DNA of 64,000 nucleotides. It comes from Gammaproteobacteria bacterium (GTDB taxonomy: Bacteria; Pseudomonadota; Gammaproteobacteria; Francisellales; CACEW01). A program made the position numbers and the translations under genes. The notes below the pieces were generated by a model. That model saw nothing but the letters and a program-made list of their open reading frames with translations. It searched no databases and was not told where the DNA came from. Shown here piece by piece: positions 1-8,975 of the stretch (its first letter is position 1; every line of letters begins with the position of its first letter). The stretch lies in NCBI GenBank assembly GCA_030652335.1, contig JAUSAW010000006.1, forward strand, positions 32,499-96,498. Direction: 5' to 3'.

Positions 1-465
1 CGTGCCGCTGCCGCAATGGCAGAATTAACCGAGGGCTATCATCAAAATGTGCTGGATATCGTTAACGATGCGATATTTGAAAGCCAATGTGATGAGATGG
101 TGATCGTTAAAAATATCGAGTTGTATTCCTTATGTGAGCACCACCTATTGCCGTTTTTTGGTAAATGCCATGTAGCCTATATCCCTAATGGTAAGGTAAT
201 CGGCCTCTCTAAAGTCGCCCGCTTAATCGATGTATTTGCCCGCCGTCTACAAATTCAAGAGAATTTAACCCATGAAATCGCAAAGACCTTAATGGAGGTA
301 TTAAAGCCTCACGGTGTGGCGGTGACAATCGAAGCGGAACATTTATGCATGCGTATGCGTGGCGTTCAAAAACAAAACTCGGTCATGGTCACCTCAGCTA
401 TGTTAGGCAGCTTTAGAGACAACCCAAAAACACGGGCCGAATATCTGGCATTCGTAAATAAATAA
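1..465 (+). CDS. folE: GTP cyclohydrolase I, 5' end outside window
   Basis: Converts GTP to 7,8-dihydroneopterin triphosphate, the first step of folate/pterin synthesis, in the cytosol. The frame is open from base 1, so the gene starts before the window and only the catalytic C-terminal part is present. The zinc ligands are visible: CEHH (Cys about 40 residues after the ATG at 16) and the second Cys in EHLCMRMRG, 71 residues later, the same spacing as Cys110/Cys181 in the E. coli enzyme. The ATG at 16 is internal, because residues encoded before it (RAAAAM then LTEGY) continue the family alignment. cbpA follows after 12 bases. Confidence 0.95.
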   Translation, partial: RAAAAMAELTEGYHQNVLDIVNDAIFESQCDEMVIVKNIELYSLCEHHLLPFFGKCHVAYIPNGKVIGLSKVARLIDVFARRLQIQENLTHEIAKTLMEVLKPHGVAVTIEAEHLCMRMRGVQKQNSVMVTSAMLGSFRDNPKTRAEYLAFVNK

Positions 466-477
466 TAGTGAGATACT

Positions 478-1416
478 ATGGAATTTAAAGATTATTACAA
501 AATTCTTGAAGTCAGTCCGGAAGCTACTGCCGAGGACATTAAAAAAAGTTATCGCAAGCTTGCCCGCAAATACCATCCGGATATTAATAAAAATGCCGGT
601 GCGGAAGATAAGTTTAAAGAAATTTCAGAAGCCTATGAAGCACTAGGTAGCACCGAAAAACGCGAAGCCTATGAGCAGATGCGCAAAGGTGGTTATCAGG
701 CTGGCCAAGATTTTAGGCCGCCTCCCGGTTGGGGCCAGCAACACCAAGGCCATGGCTTTGAGGGCGATACTAGCCAGTTTAGCGATTTCTTCTCCTCGAT
801 GTTTGGCGCAGGAGGCGGGCGTGGAAGAACAAGGCAACGCGATATGAGTCAACGCGGTGAAGATCAATCCACTAAGCTGCCGCTCTCCTTAGAGATGGCT
901 TATACCGGCGGCAGTCAGGCGGTCAATTTAGCCCTAAGGGAACGCGATGCTGCTGGCAGAGTGGTCTCTAAAACCAAAACCCTTAATGTTAAGATTCCTG
1001 CCGGCATTACCGCTGGCAAACAAATTCGACTCAAAGGTCAGGGTAGCCCAGGCATGCATGGCGGCGCCAATGGTGATCTTTATTTAGAAATAGACCTTAT
1101 TCCCCATCCGCTCTACAGCGTCAATGAGAAAGACCTTACTTTAATATTGCCGATTACTCCTTGGGAAGCAGCCTTAGGCGCTACTATAAATACTCCAACT
1201 TTAGGTGGACCGATAGCCTTAAAAATCCCAGCCAACTCTCAGTCAGGGCAAAAACTTAGATTGAAAGGCCGCGGTTTACCAGGCAATCCAGCGGGAGATC
1301 AATATGTGGTATTGCAGATTCATGTACCGCCAGCCTCCACAGATGAAGCTGTGGCCTTATATCAAAAGATGGCAGAGAGCTTAGCCTTTAATCCTCGCAG
1401 TAAATTAGGAGTCTAA
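478..1416 (+). CDS. cbpA: DnaJ-class co-chaperone CbpA
   Basis: Hsp40 co-chaperone that stimulates DnaK; the E. coli homologue also binds curved DNA. The J domain spans about residues 5-68 with the HPD motif at 33-35. A Gly/Phe/Gln-rich linker follows (about 70-118), then two C-terminal peptide-binding domains. There is no Cys-rich zinc finger, which separates it from DnaJ proper. At 312 residues it matches the CbpA length. The gene for its partner CbpM starts one base after the stop, so the two are almost certainly cotranscribed and translationally coupled. Confidence 0.93.
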   Translation: MEFKDYYKILEVSPEATAEDIKKSYRKLARKYHPDINKNAGAEDKFKEISEAYEALGSTEKREAYEQMRKGGYQAGQDFRPPPGWGQQHQGHGFEGDTSQFSDFFSSMFGAGGGRGRTRQRDMSQRGEDQSTKLPLSLEMAYTGGSQAVNLALRERDAAGRVVSKTKTLNVKIPAGITAGKQIRLKGQGSPGMHGGANGDLYLEIDLIPHPLYSVNEKDLTLILPITPWEAALGATINTPTLGGPIALKIPANSQSGQKLRLKGRGLPGNPAGDQYVVLQIHVPPASTDEAVALYQKMAESLAFNPRSKLGV

Positions 1417-1417
1417 A

Positions 1418-1735
1418 ATGAGCCTAAATGAAATCGACGTAACGGGTTATTTGAGTCTAACTGAATTGACCGAGCATAGCGGCATACCTGTTGAAACGGT
1501 CATTAGTATGGTGCAATACACTATTATCCAACCTAAAGGGCATTCACCTGAAACCTGGGAATTTAGCTTTAAAGCCTTAAGCCGTATCCAAAAAGCCCTC
1601 CGCCTACAGCACGATTTAGAGCTAAGCCTATCCGATGTAGCGATGACCTTAGATTTAGTCGAAGAAGTTGATCGCTTAAAGGCCGAGATAGCTAGATTAG
1701 AGCATTTTGTAAAATTGCATGAGACCGCGAACTAA
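1418..1735 (+). CDS. cbpM: Chaperone modulator CbpM (MerR-like HTH)
   Basis: CbpM proteins are small MerR-type helix-turn-helix proteins that bind the CbpA J domain and inhibit its co-chaperone and DNA-binding activity. This 105-residue product has an N-terminal HTH-like segment (LTELTEHSGIPVETVISMV) and a C-terminal region expected to be a coiled coil (EEVDRLKAEIARLEHFVKL). Identification rests on size, these features and position directly after cbpA. A generic MerR-like regulator is the alternative. Confidence 0.8.
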   Translation: MSLNEIDVTGYLSLTELTEHSGIPVETVISMVQYTIIQPKGHSPETWEFSFKALSRIQKALRLQHDLELSLSDVAMTLDLVEEVDRLKAEIARLEHFVKLHETAN

Positions 1736-1795
1736 AAAAGCAAAAACTGCTCATCGATAAGCGATTTTAGACCGAATATTGCTTATCGATGAGCA
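1736..1795 (-). terminator. Intrinsic terminator for vapBC
   Basis: A perfect 15-bp inverted repeat, TGCTCATCGATAAGC at 1748-1762 and its complement at 1781-1795, encloses an 18-base loop. Read on the minus strand the hairpin is followed by GTTTTTGCTTTTTT, so it best serves the vapBC transcript. On the plus strand no T-run follows, though the hairpin may still protect the cbpM mRNA end. A second 9-bp inverted repeat (1795-1803 with 1815-1823) abuts it and overlaps the vapC stop codon. Confidence 0.65.
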
Positions 1796-1821
1796 ATATT
1801 CAGGTTTGAAAAAGCTGAATA

Positions 1822-2253
1822 TTATAATTCATCCCAATTAATTAGTTTTATATTTGCTTCTTTCGCAGCAGAAATTAGCGCCTTATCTAAGCTCACCAGT
1901 ACACATTTTTCATTCTTGGCTAGTGCTAAATAGGTTGCATCGTAGGCTGTAAGTTTATATTGAATAGCTACCTTGGCTAAAGAAAACATTGGGTTAGCAT
2001 TTTCTTCGAATCTAAAGGGTAGTTGGTTGGCATGATTCAAACTTTTTTCCAACCACTCTTCGCTGATTCTTCGACGCTTACAAGCCATTAACATAGCGTT
2101 AGTAAATTCTATTCGCCAAAGGGGAGGAACTAAAACTTCAAATTCACTTAGCCTATTTAGAACTGCTTCAGTGAAGTTCGTTTTTTCATCTTCTAAATAC
2201 CATGCTAAAGTGACAGAACAATCAATGACAAGCTTTTTTGTTTTTTGCGACAT
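1822..2253 (-). CDS. vapC: VapC-type PIN-domain ribonuclease toxin
   Basis: PIN-domain toxin, expected to be a Mg-dependent endoribonuclease that cleaves tRNA or rRNA when freed from its antitoxin. The acidic residues typical of PIN domains are present in 143 residues: Asp11 in LVIDCSV, Glu49 in RIEF, Asp105 in YDATYLALA and Asp123 in VSLDKAL. The start codon directly abuts the stop of the upstream antitoxin gene, the usual antitoxin-first arrangement. The gene looks intact, so the toxin is probably functional; its RNA target cannot be read from sequence. Confidence 0.88.
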   Translation of the reverse strand: MSQKTKKLVIDCSVTLAWYLEDEKTNFTEAVLNRLSEFEVLVPPLWRIEFTNAMLMACKRRRISEEWLEKSLNHANQLPFRFEENANPMFSLAKVAIQYKLTAYDATYLALAKNEKCVLVSLDKALISAAKEANIKLINWDEL

Positions 2254-2508
2254 TTAATATTTTCTTCCAGCCTGAATAAGTTTTTTAATACTTACGCCCG
2301 TTTTCACACCTTTATCTTGGCCTGCCCGCATTAATTTCAACTCATTTACCATAGCTTTTATCTTATGGTCATACTTAACAGGTTCAATTGGAACAAGCTT
2401 AGCTATAGGATGGCCATGTCGTGTAATAAGAATTTCCTCGCCTAATTCAACTTGTTCTAAAAGTTGAGATAGATGTGTTTTAGCTTCAAATGAACCAACT
2501 GTAAGCAT
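2254..2508 (-). CDS. vapB: Phd/YefM-family antitoxin (VapB role)
   Basis: Antitoxin of 84 residues of the Phd/YefM fold: the N-terminal DNA-binding half carries the family pattern (FEAKTHLSQLLEQVELGEEILIT, then HGHPIAKLVP) and the C-terminal tail would wrap the toxin. It lies immediately upstream of vapC. A strong ribosome binding site (AAGGGGG) precedes the ATG. Members of this family repress their own operon by binding a palindrome, and such a palindrome overlaps the promoter here. It is clearly related to the orphan antitoxin at 48647-48883. Confidence 0.88.
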   Translation of the reverse strand: MLTVGSFEAKTHLSQLLEQVELGEEILITRHGHPIAKLVPIEPVKYDHKIKAMVNELKLMRAGQDKGVKTGVSIKKLIQAGRKY

Positions 2509-2521
2509 TTAGCGCCCCCTT

Positions 2522-2562
2522 AATCTGGTTTAAATTATATAAAATTTAAACCAGATTGTCAA
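2522..2562 (-). promoter_or_regulatory. Consensus sigma-70 promoter inside a palindrome (vapBC operator)
   Basis: On the minus strand there is TTGACA (2562-2557), a 17-base spacer, and TATAAT (2539-2534), both hexamers perfect matches to the consensus. The spacer and -10 box are overlaid by a perfect 15-bp inverted repeat: AATCTGGTTTAAATT at 2522-2536 and its complement at 2543-2557. This is the expected layout for autorepression by an antitoxin-toxin complex. The promoter lies only two bases past the pstS stop. Confidence 0.85.
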
Positions 2563-2564
2563 AT

Positions 2565-3596
2565 TTACTTGCTCCAGGCTGGCAACTGAGCATTCCACTG
2601 ATTTTCGATTAATTGATAAGCCGATTTAGGCAATGGAATATAATCGAGCTTTACGGCAGCGACCTGACCATTTTTAAAGGACCAATCAAAAAACTTCACC
2701 ACCGCCTGTGAATTTTTAGCATAAGGCGAGTGTTGATTAGGGACTAATGCAAACGTCGTGGCTACAATAGGCCAACTAGCGGCACCCGGTTGATTTACTA
2801 AGCTCACACCAAAGCCTGGGGTATGGGCCCAGTCGGCATTTTTAGCGGCGGCAGCAAAGCTGTTGCTTGAAGCCGTAATGATATCGCCGGCCTGATTTTG
2901 CATCTTGGTGGTAACCATATGGTTTTGTATGGCATAGGCATATTCGACATAGCCTATGGAATTTGGCATATTTTGTACTTGTGAAGCCACCCCAGCGTTA
3001 CCCTTAGCACCTAAACCAAAGCCAGGCCACGCGACGACTGTATTGGCGCCTACTTGTGATTTCCAGCTTGGGCTAACAGCTGATAAATAGCTACTAAAAT
3101 TATAGGTAGTGCCTGAGCCATCCGCGCGATGCACGGTAATTATTAAGGCATTGGGCAAAGTTACTCCTGGGTTAAGGGCGGTAATTTCTGGATCATTCCA
3201 ATGCGTGACCTTATCCATAAAGATATCGGCTAAGACTTTACCACTTAATACCAACTGATTATTTTGAATGCCTTGAATATTGACGATAGGCACGATTCCG
3301 CCCACTAATACCGGAAACTGTAACCAGTTATTTTGAGCTAATTGCTGTTCAGTCATCGGCATATCGGAGGCGGCGAAATCGACGGTATGGGACTGCAATT
3401 GTCTTAAGCCGCCGCCTGAACCGATCGGTTGATAGTTGATTTGGGTGCCGGCTTGAGTGGCATAAGTTTGGGTCCATTGCGATAAAACTGGGTAAATAAA
3501 GCTGGAGCCAGCACCGATTATTTGACCGGCGAAACTGATGCTAACGCTTAAGCTTGATAGGATCAGTAGGCTTTTTACAATCGCTTTCATTTTCAT
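2565..3596 (-). CDS. pstS: Phosphate ABC transporter, periplasmic binding protein
   Basis: Binds inorganic phosphate in the periplasm and delivers it to PstCA. A signal peptide covers about residues 1-23 (hydrophobic stretch ending SISFA). The mature N-terminus GQIIGAGSSFIYPV and the later DGSGTTYNF segment are PstS phosphate-binding loops. The length, 343, is normal. It is the last gene of a pstC-pstA-pstB-pstS operon, starting one base after pstB; in E. coli pstS is first. No phoU, phoB or phoR lies nearby. Confidence 0.95.
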   Translation of the reverse strand: MKMKAIVKSLLILSSLSVSISFAGQIIGAGSSFIYPVLSQWTQTYATQAGTQINYQPIGSGGGLRQLQSHTVDFAASDMPMTEQQLAQNNWLQFPVLVGGIVPIVNIQGIQNNQLVLSGKVLADIFMDKVTHWNDPEITALNPGVTLPNALIITVHRADGSGTTYNFSSYLSAVSPSWKSQVGANTVVAWPGFGLGAKGNAGVASQVQNMPNSIGYVEYAYAIQNHMVTTKMQNQAGDIITASSNSFAAAAKNADWAHTPGFGVSLVNQPGAASWPIVATTFALVPNQHSPYAKNSQAVVKFFDWSFKNGQVAAVKLDYIPLPKSAYQLIENQWNAQLPAWSK

Positions 3597-3597
3597 A

Positions 3598-4350
3598 TTA
3601 GTACCCTTCTATATATTGTTTAGTTTTAATGTCCTGCGGCTGGCTAAATAACTGCTTAGTCGGCGCATATTCTATAATCTTTCCTTCCCGCATAAAAATC
3701 GTATCTTCCGAGAGTTGCTGGGCCTGCTTTAAATTATGCGTGACCATAATAATGGTGTATTTAGTTTTTAAATCTAAAATTAACTCTTGAACCTTGCTCG
3801 TTGAAAGCGGATCTAAAGATGAGGTCGGCTCATCTAATAATAAAATCTCAGGATTAATGGCAATGGTGCGCGCGATGCATAAGCGCTGCTGCTGCCCGCC
3901 TGATAAATGGGTGCCGGCATCGTGCAGCTTATCTTTAACTTCATCCCATAATGCCGCTTGAACCAATGCTTCTTCTACCCTTTGTTTAACTTCGCTTTTC
4001 GTCACCTTAAAATGTAGCTTAATCGCAAAGGCGATATTATTAAAGATCGACATAGGAAATGGGGTGGGCTTTTGAAAGACCATACCAATTCGAGTCCGTA
4101 GTGCCACCGGGTCGATATTTTTACTTAAAATATCATGGCCTTGTAACAAAATTTTACCGCTAGCATGCTGCTCTGGATAGAGCTCATAAATTCGGTTAAA
4201 TACCCGTAGAAACGTCGATTTTCCTGAGCCTGAAGGGCCGATTAAGGCCGTTAAGCTATACTCTTTCAAAGATAAGTTTATATTATGCAGGACGTGTTGA
4301 TCGCCATAATAAAAATTAAGATTTTTAACTTCAATTGTACCGTCTGCCAT
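3598..4350 (-). CDS. pstB: Phosphate ABC transporter ATPase
   Basis: Cytoplasmic ATPase that powers phosphate import. Walker A is GPSGSGKST (about residues 38-46), the ABC signature is LSGGQQQR, and Walker B runs into LLLDEPTSSLDP. At 250 residues it is the usual PstB length. It lies between pstA (8 bases upstream) and pstS (1 base downstream) and belongs to the same transcript. Confidence 0.97.
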   Translation of the reverse strand: MADGTIEVKNLNFYYGDQHVLHNINLSLKEYSLTALIGPSGSGKSTFLRVFNRIYELYPEQHASGKILLQGHDILSKNIDPVALRTRIGMVFQKPTPFPMSIFNNIAFAIKLHFKVTKSEVKQRVEEALVQAALWDEVKDKLHDAGTHLSGGQQQRLCIARTIAINPEILLLDEPTSSLDPLSTSKVQELILDLKTKYTIIMVTHNLKQAQQLSEDTIFMREGKIIEYAPTKQLFSQPQDIKTKQYIEGY

Positions 4351-4358
4351 TGTTGTCC

Positions 4359-5195
4359 TTATCGTTTTGAAATATATCGAGCCACTAAATTTAATACTAA
4401 AATACTCAATGTAATAATTAAGGCCCCGCCCCAGGCTAAATCCTGCCAGTTTTGATAAGGGCTCATGGCGTATTGAAATATAACGACCGGCAAATTCGCG
4501 ATCGGTCTCAATAAATTGGCGCTGCTAAATTGATTATTAAGCGCTGTGAACAATAAGGGCGCTGTTTCACCGGCAATCCTGGCCATAGCCAATAAAACCG
4601 CAGTAATAATACCATCTCTAGCCGCACGATATACTATGGTTAAAATCACTCGCCACCTTGGTATGCCTAAGGCCACAGCCGACTCTTTAAGCATAGGTGA
4701 GATGAGATAGAGAACGTCTTCGGTGCTTCGCACGATCATAGGGATAGCGATAAAGGCTAGGGCTATGGCTCCGGCTAATCCTGAAAAATGGCCGGTAGTT
4801 TTCACCACTAAACCGTATACGAAGAGGCCGGTTACGATAGATGGCGCACTTAATAACACATCGTTAATAAAGCGAATGCTGGCGGCTAATTTTTTACGTC
4901 CGCTAAACTCCACTAAAAAAGTCGCGATCAATATACCAATCGGTGCCGCGACTAAAATCGCTAAGCCTGTCATCATCAAACTGCCAATAATAGCATTGCT
5001 AATACCTCCTGGCTGGCCTGGAGGTGGAGTAGCCTGAGTAAATAAGCTTACATGAATAGAGCCTGCACCGCGTAATACCAAGGTATATAAAATAGAGCAG
5101 AGCATAAATAAGCTAAAGGCCGCCGCGACATAACAAAACCCGGTGAAAACATGATTGCGAATGGCACGTATAGGTGAGGGCTTCATAGTATTCAT
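4359..5195 (-). CDS. pstA: Phosphate ABC transporter permease PstA
   Basis: Inner-membrane permease subunit that pairs with PstC to form the phosphate channel. The 278-residue protein has about six hydrophobic segments and the binding-protein-dependent permease loop (EDVLYLISPMLKESAVALG, then RWRVILTIVYRAA). Its ATG overlaps the pstC stop by four bases (ATGA), which implies translational coupling. Confidence 0.95.
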   Translation of the reverse strand: MNTMKPSPIRAIRNHVFTGFCYVAAAFSLFMLCSILYTLVLRGAGSIHVSLFTQATPPPGQPGGISNAIIGSLMMTGLAILVAAPIGILIATFLVEFSGRKKLAASIRFINDVLLSAPSIVTGLFVYGLVVKTTGHFSGLAGAIALAFIAIPMIVRSTEDVLYLISPMLKESAVALGIPRWRVILTIVYRAARDGIITAVLLAMARIAGETAPLLFTALNNQFSSANLLRPIANLPVVIFQYAMSPYQNWQDLAWGGALIITLSILVLNLVARYISKR

Positions 5196-6157
5196 TGTGA
5201 GCCTCCACGAGTTTTCATGGAGTTAAGGAAATAGCGCGATATAGATAAGACCACGATGGTGATTAGGAATAAGATTAAGCCTAGTTCCATGAGTGAAGAG
5301 GGATAGAGTGTACCTAGCGCTTCGGTAAACTCATTAGCGATAGTGGCTGATATGGTAGTGCTTGGCATAAATAAACCTTGCAGCAATTGGTGCGAATTAC
5401 CGATGACAAAGGTTACTGCCATCGTTTCACCCAAGGCCCGACCTAATCCTAATATTACGCTACCGAATAATCCGGCGCGGGTATAAGGCAACAAAATATA
5501 GCGCACTACTTCATAACGAGTAGCACCCATACCATAGGCTGCTTCCTTCATCAATTCAGGCACTGTCGATAATACATCGCGCATCATCGATGAAATTAAA
5601 GGGATAATCATAATCGCTAAAATTACCCCTGCGGTAAACATACCGATACCGATCGGTAGTCCACCAAAAATAAAGTTAAGCACCGGAATACTAGCAGAGT
5701 GAGTAATTAACCAAGGCTGAATATGCGTCGCCAAAAATGGCGCCAACATAAAGAGCCCCCACATACCATAGACGATGCTGGGGATACCGGCCATTAACTC
5801 AACTAGCCTGGCGATGATATCGCCGATGGACTTAGGCAGGACTTCGATAATTAAAACGGCGATGCCTAAACTTAATGGCACGGCGATTAACATGGCAATA
5901 AAAGACGAAATTAAGGTTCCCATAATGACAGGTAGGGCACCAAATTGATCGGAAACCGGGTCCCATTCTGTGCTGATAAAAAAATGCCAACCAAAGGCTT
6001 TTATCGATGGCCAGCTATAACCCCACAGGCTAATGCTCATGCCAAGCAATAAGAGTATTAATAGGCCGCCACATAATCGCGTTAGGTTAGCAAATAATAA
6101 GTCGCCATGAAAAAAATTGGCTAGCAGGTTCTTGCTCTTTTGAAGGGGTCGATGCAT
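5192..6157 (-). CDS. pstC: Phosphate ABC transporter permease PstC
   Basis: First gene of the pst operon; inner-membrane permease partner of PstA. The 321-residue product has multiple transmembrane segments and the permease loop (DVLSTVPELMKEAAYGMG, then ATRYEVVRYILLP). A 142-base spacer separates it from the divergently read porin gene; that spacer holds the palindrome at 6233. An operon headed by pstC and ending in pstS is an unusual order. Confidence 0.95.
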   Translation of the reverse strand: MHRPLQKSKNLLANFFHGDLLFANLTRLCGGLLILLLLGMSISLWGYSWPSIKAFGWHFFISTEWDPVSDQFGALPVIMGTLISSFIAMLIAVPLSLGIAVLIIEVLPKSIGDIIARLVELMAGIPSIVYGMWGLFMLAPFLATHIQPWLITHSASIPVLNFIFGGLPIGIGMFTAGVILAIMIIPLISSMMRDVLSTVPELMKEAAYGMGATRYEVVRYILLPYTRAGLFGSVILGLGRALGETMAVTFVIGNSHQLLQGLFMPSTTISATIANEFTEALGTLYPSSLMELGLILFLITIVVLSISRYFLNSMKTRGGSQ

Positions 6158-6232
6158 AACAGATGACTCAAATTGGACTTGCTGAATAATAGCAGCCTCT
6201 GACTCATTGAACCACTAAAATACAAAATATTA

Positions 6233-6281
6233 ATGACAATATTGTCATAATACTCTATCATCGATCCGAGAAATCTATCAT
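6233..6281. promoter_or_regulatory. Palindrome and direct repeats between pstC and porin
   Basis: A perfect 16-bp palindrome, ATGACAATATTGTCAT, lies at 6233-6248 midway between two divergent genes. It is followed by two copies of TCTATCAT at 6254-6261 and 6274-6281, 20 bases apart, close to the porin start. The TGTCAT half-sites resemble half of a PhoB box, but the second 7-mer of a proper Pho box is poor. A regulator shared by phosphate uptake and the porin is plausible; its identity is not shown. Confidence 0.5.
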
Positions 6282-6299
6282 AGAGAGAGAGTAAACCAA

Positions 6300-7703
6300 A
6301 TGAAATTAAAACCTATCGTAACAACCCTGTGCATAATCGGCCTAATGAGTGCCACTACCGTTTTAGCTGCTACCAGCAATGCTGAGCAACTTAAAACCAT
6401 TCAAGCGCAAATTAACCAATTAAAAATGAAAATAAACGCCATGCCTGCTAAAAGCAGCACCCGCGTTGTTAATGCCAACAGCAATGTAATAGGCTTAAAT
6501 TCAACCTTAAGCAGCCAGATGATGAGCAACTATTACGGCAATGGTCGTGAAATGAATTTATTACAAGCGCGTCAAAATGGCAGCTTTGCAAACCAATCGG
6601 TAATCTTAGGCGGTGAAGCTCAGGCTGATGCCTTACATTCACACACTAACCAAGATGGTTATTTTGCAAGCCCTATAGCTAATAGCGTTAGTCATCATGC
6701 TTCAAGCGTTGGCCGTTTAATGTTGAGCAATGTAAGACTAAGCTCAGCTATTGCATTAAATAACTGGTCGACCGCTTATATCCAAGCAGGCTCCTATAAT
6801 GTTGGCGAAGGCTCTACTTACTTGTCCGGAAGTTCCACAAATACTGTCGGATCAAATAATGTCAATATTCAAGATGCTTACTTAGTATTGGGTAACTTAG
6901 CACAAAGCCCTATGTATGGCTTTGTTGGTAAAAAAGACATCGATTTTGGTAGCTTCGCATCTGTACAACCATACAGCCAACCTTTGACGGCGCTTTACTT
7001 TTCGCCAACGGCTAACACTGCTGGCGTAGGTTATACTAATTATGGCTTAAATCTAACGGGCAGCGTAATGAATGGCGGAAGCGCTAATGGCATAGTAGCC
7101 GTAAACAATATCTCTCAGCGTCAAAATCTTGATACCCAAAATGCCAATGGCATTAATAATTATGCCTTAAACGCAGCCTATAATCATAACGATAACGGTG
7201 TTAATTGGAGCATGGGTGCTGGCTACTTAAACGGCTCAATTCTTACTCAACCAAATGGTAATTCAAATGGAGCGTGGGACGTAAACGCCAAGGCTTCAGT
7301 TAACAACTTTGATCTATTAGCCGAATATGTTTCTACCGTGCATACCGCTTCATCAATTAGCGGCACAACGACTAGCGGTACATTCTTCCCTAATGCTATC
7401 GTAACTGCTATGAGCTTAGGCGGCGACTACAAATTTATGACTAAAGGTTATAACTCTGTAGCAGCATTATCCTATAGCAAACTTGGTCAAGGTCATTCTG
7501 CCGGTAATGCTTATCAATATGCAGCTAGCTATCGTGTACAACCATTTAGCAGCAATAATGTCTGGACTGGCCTTGAGTATGCTCATAGCAAAGGCTTAGT
7601 GAATGGTTTCTTATTTGGCAGCAATACAGGGACGCCAAATAGCTACAGCGGCAGCACCGCTAAAAATAATACCGTCGTTTTAGATATAACGGCATTCTTC
7701 TAA
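6300..7703 (+). CDS. Outer-membrane porin, LbtU/DUF3573-like
   Basis: The signal peptide is about residues 1-23 (hydrophobic core, then VLAA). A short predicted coiled coil follows (about 28-47, LKTIQAQINQLKMKIN), then a Gly/Asn/Ser-rich stretch of alternating residues typical of beta strands, ending in Phe as outer-membrane barrels do. This domain order resembles the LbtU-type siderophore porins and DUF3573 proteins of Legionella, Coxiella and Francisella. Divergence from the pst operon hints at a phosphate-related or shared-stress role. The substrate cannot be told from sequence. Confidence 0.7.
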   Translation: MKLKPIVTTLCIIGLMSATTVLAATSNAEQLKTIQAQINQLKMKINAMPAKSSTRVVNANSNVIGLNSTLSSQMMSNYYGNGREMNLLQARQNGSFANQSVILGGEAQADALHSHTNQDGYFASPIANSVSHHASSVGRLMLSNVRLSSAIALNNWSTAYIQAGSYNVGEGSTYLSGSSTNTVGSNNVNIQDAYLVLGNLAQSPMYGFVGKKDIDFGSFASVQPYSQPLTALYFSPTANTAGVGYTNYGLNLTGSVMNGGSANGIVAVNNISQRQNLDTQNANGINNYALNAAYNHNDNGVNWSMGAGYLNGSILTQPNGNSNGAWDVNAKASVNNFDLLAEYVSTVHTASSISGTTTSGTFFPNAIVTAMSLGGDYKFMTKGYNSVAALSYSKLGQGHSAGNAYQYAASYRVQPFSSNNVWTGLEYAHSKGLVNGFLFGSNTGTPNSYSGSTAKNNTVVLDITAFF

Positions 7704-7726
7704 AACATAGATTTTCTTATACAAAT

Positions 7727-7757
7727 AAAAAAGCCACCTTCGGGTGGCTTTTTTTTG
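7727..7757. terminator. Bidirectional intrinsic terminator
   Basis: GCCACC-TTCG-GGTGGC hairpin (7733-7748) with a stable tetraloop, flanked by an A-run on the left and a run of eight T on the right. It can end both the porin transcript on the plus strand and the convergent ferredoxin transcript on the minus strand. Confidence 0.92.
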
Positions 7758-7767
7758 TTTACTAAAA

Positions 7768-8061
<294 letters not shown>

Positions 8062-8102
8062 TCATCAGAATCCAGACGCTTTAAAAAGAAGCTATTTTAG
8101 CA

Positions 8103-8570
8103 CTATTTAGGCAAAACCTTAAGCACGGCTTCTGGCACAAACGGTCTAATATCACCATTCAACTTATACACCTCACGCACTAAGCTTGAGGAAATAAAAG
8201 AGTAGTGCTCAGAGGTACGAAGAAATACTGTTTCTAATGTGGGATTTAATTGATGGTTCATACCAGCTAGCTGAAATTCATAATCAAAATCACTGCCGCT
8301 ACGTAAGCCACGAACCACTATTTTGGTCTGCTTTGTCTTGACAAATTCTGCCAAGAGCCCAGTTAATTCCATGACTTCGATATGGCTATCGGAGGCATAG
8401 ACCTCAGAGATAATAGCGATTCTTTGGCCCACAGTAAGCAATGGCGATTTACCCGTATTAGGGGCAACCGCTATGATTAACCGATCGAATAAGGCGCTTG
8501 CTCGCTTAATAATATCCATATGACCGAGGGTCAGTGGATCAAAGGTCCCAGGATAAATTGCTGTCTTCAT
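8103..8570 (-). CDS. coaD: Phosphopantetheine adenylyltransferase
   Basis: Transfers AMP from ATP to 4'-phosphopantetheine, the penultimate step of coenzyme A synthesis. The nucleotidyltransferase motif GTFDPLTLGH lies near the N-terminus and the ISSSLVRE motif near the C-terminus. The start chosen is ATG 8570, giving MKTAIYPGTFDP, the usual family N-terminus, in 155 residues. A TTG at 8588 would add six residues without support. coaD and the ferredoxin gene are commonly adjacent in gammaproteobacteria. Confidence 0.95.
   Translation of the reverse strand: MKTAIYPGTFDPLTLGHMDIIKRASALFDRLIIAVAPNTGKSPLLTVGQRIAIISEVYASDSHIEVMELTGLLAEFVKTKQTKIVVRGLRSGSDFDYEFQLAGMNHQLNPTLETVFLRTSEHYSFISSSLVREVYKLNGDIRPFVPEAVLKVLPK
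8332..8345. repeat. Near-match to dispersed palindrome
   Basis: TTTGTCTTGACAAA inside coaD; it differs by one central base from the TTTGTCATGACAAA palindrome repeated elsewhere in the window. Confidence 0.4.
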
Positions 8571-8606
8571 TGATGCCACTTCACTCAAGTAATCGGTCTT
8601 AGTATA

Positions 8607-8912
8607 TTAGGCGAGTTCTGCCACTCTGTGAACCGATTTTTTATTGGTATGCCAAGTTCGCGATAAAAAATTAATGGGGTTCATTTTTGGTGCCTGGAAT
8701 TCCTGGCTTTGACGAATGGTAACTTGGGGGGCAGGCTGGTTAAATCGGATATTATATTTTCGAGCGATTCGGCGAACATTACTTACACCACAATCTAATT
8801 TTCTCGCTACTTGTTTTGAGGTTAGTCCATCATTAGCGTATGTTTCGAGTAAAGCGGCTACATCGCAATGATATTCTTCGGTAATTCGTTCTTCTACAGT
8901 AATCGTATGCAT
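8607..8912 (-). CDS. Small helix-turn-helix protein, function unknown
   Basis: 101 residues with one clear HTH-like segment (about 29-58: LTSKQVARKLDCGVSNVRRI), suggesting DNA binding by a protein of the resolvase/homeodomain-like HTH type. The C-terminal third is Gln/Pro-rich and not recognised. A textbook AGGAGG (8924-8919) lies 6 bases before the second of two tandem ATGs, so 8912 is preferred over 8915. The gene stands alone between coaD and the suf operon. I do not recognise a family. Confidence 0.75.
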   Translation of the reverse strand: MHTITVEERITEEYHCDVAALLETYANDGLTSKQVARKLDCGVSNVRRIARKYNIRFNQPAPQVTIRQSQEFQAPKMNPINFLSRTWHTNKKSVHRVAELA

Positions 8913-8975
8913 CATGTACCTCCTAGTTATGGTCAGTATTGATGAAACATTACAATTAGACTTGGTAAAACAGAA

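Noticed and set aside
643..867. 74-residue minus-strand frame inside cbpA
   Set aside because: Lies wholly opposite the well-supported cbpA coding region and has no recognisable domain.
6242..6259. Pho box before pst
   Set aside because: Only the first TGTCAT-type 7-mer is good; the second repeat at the 11-base step matches poorly, so only the palindrome is reported.
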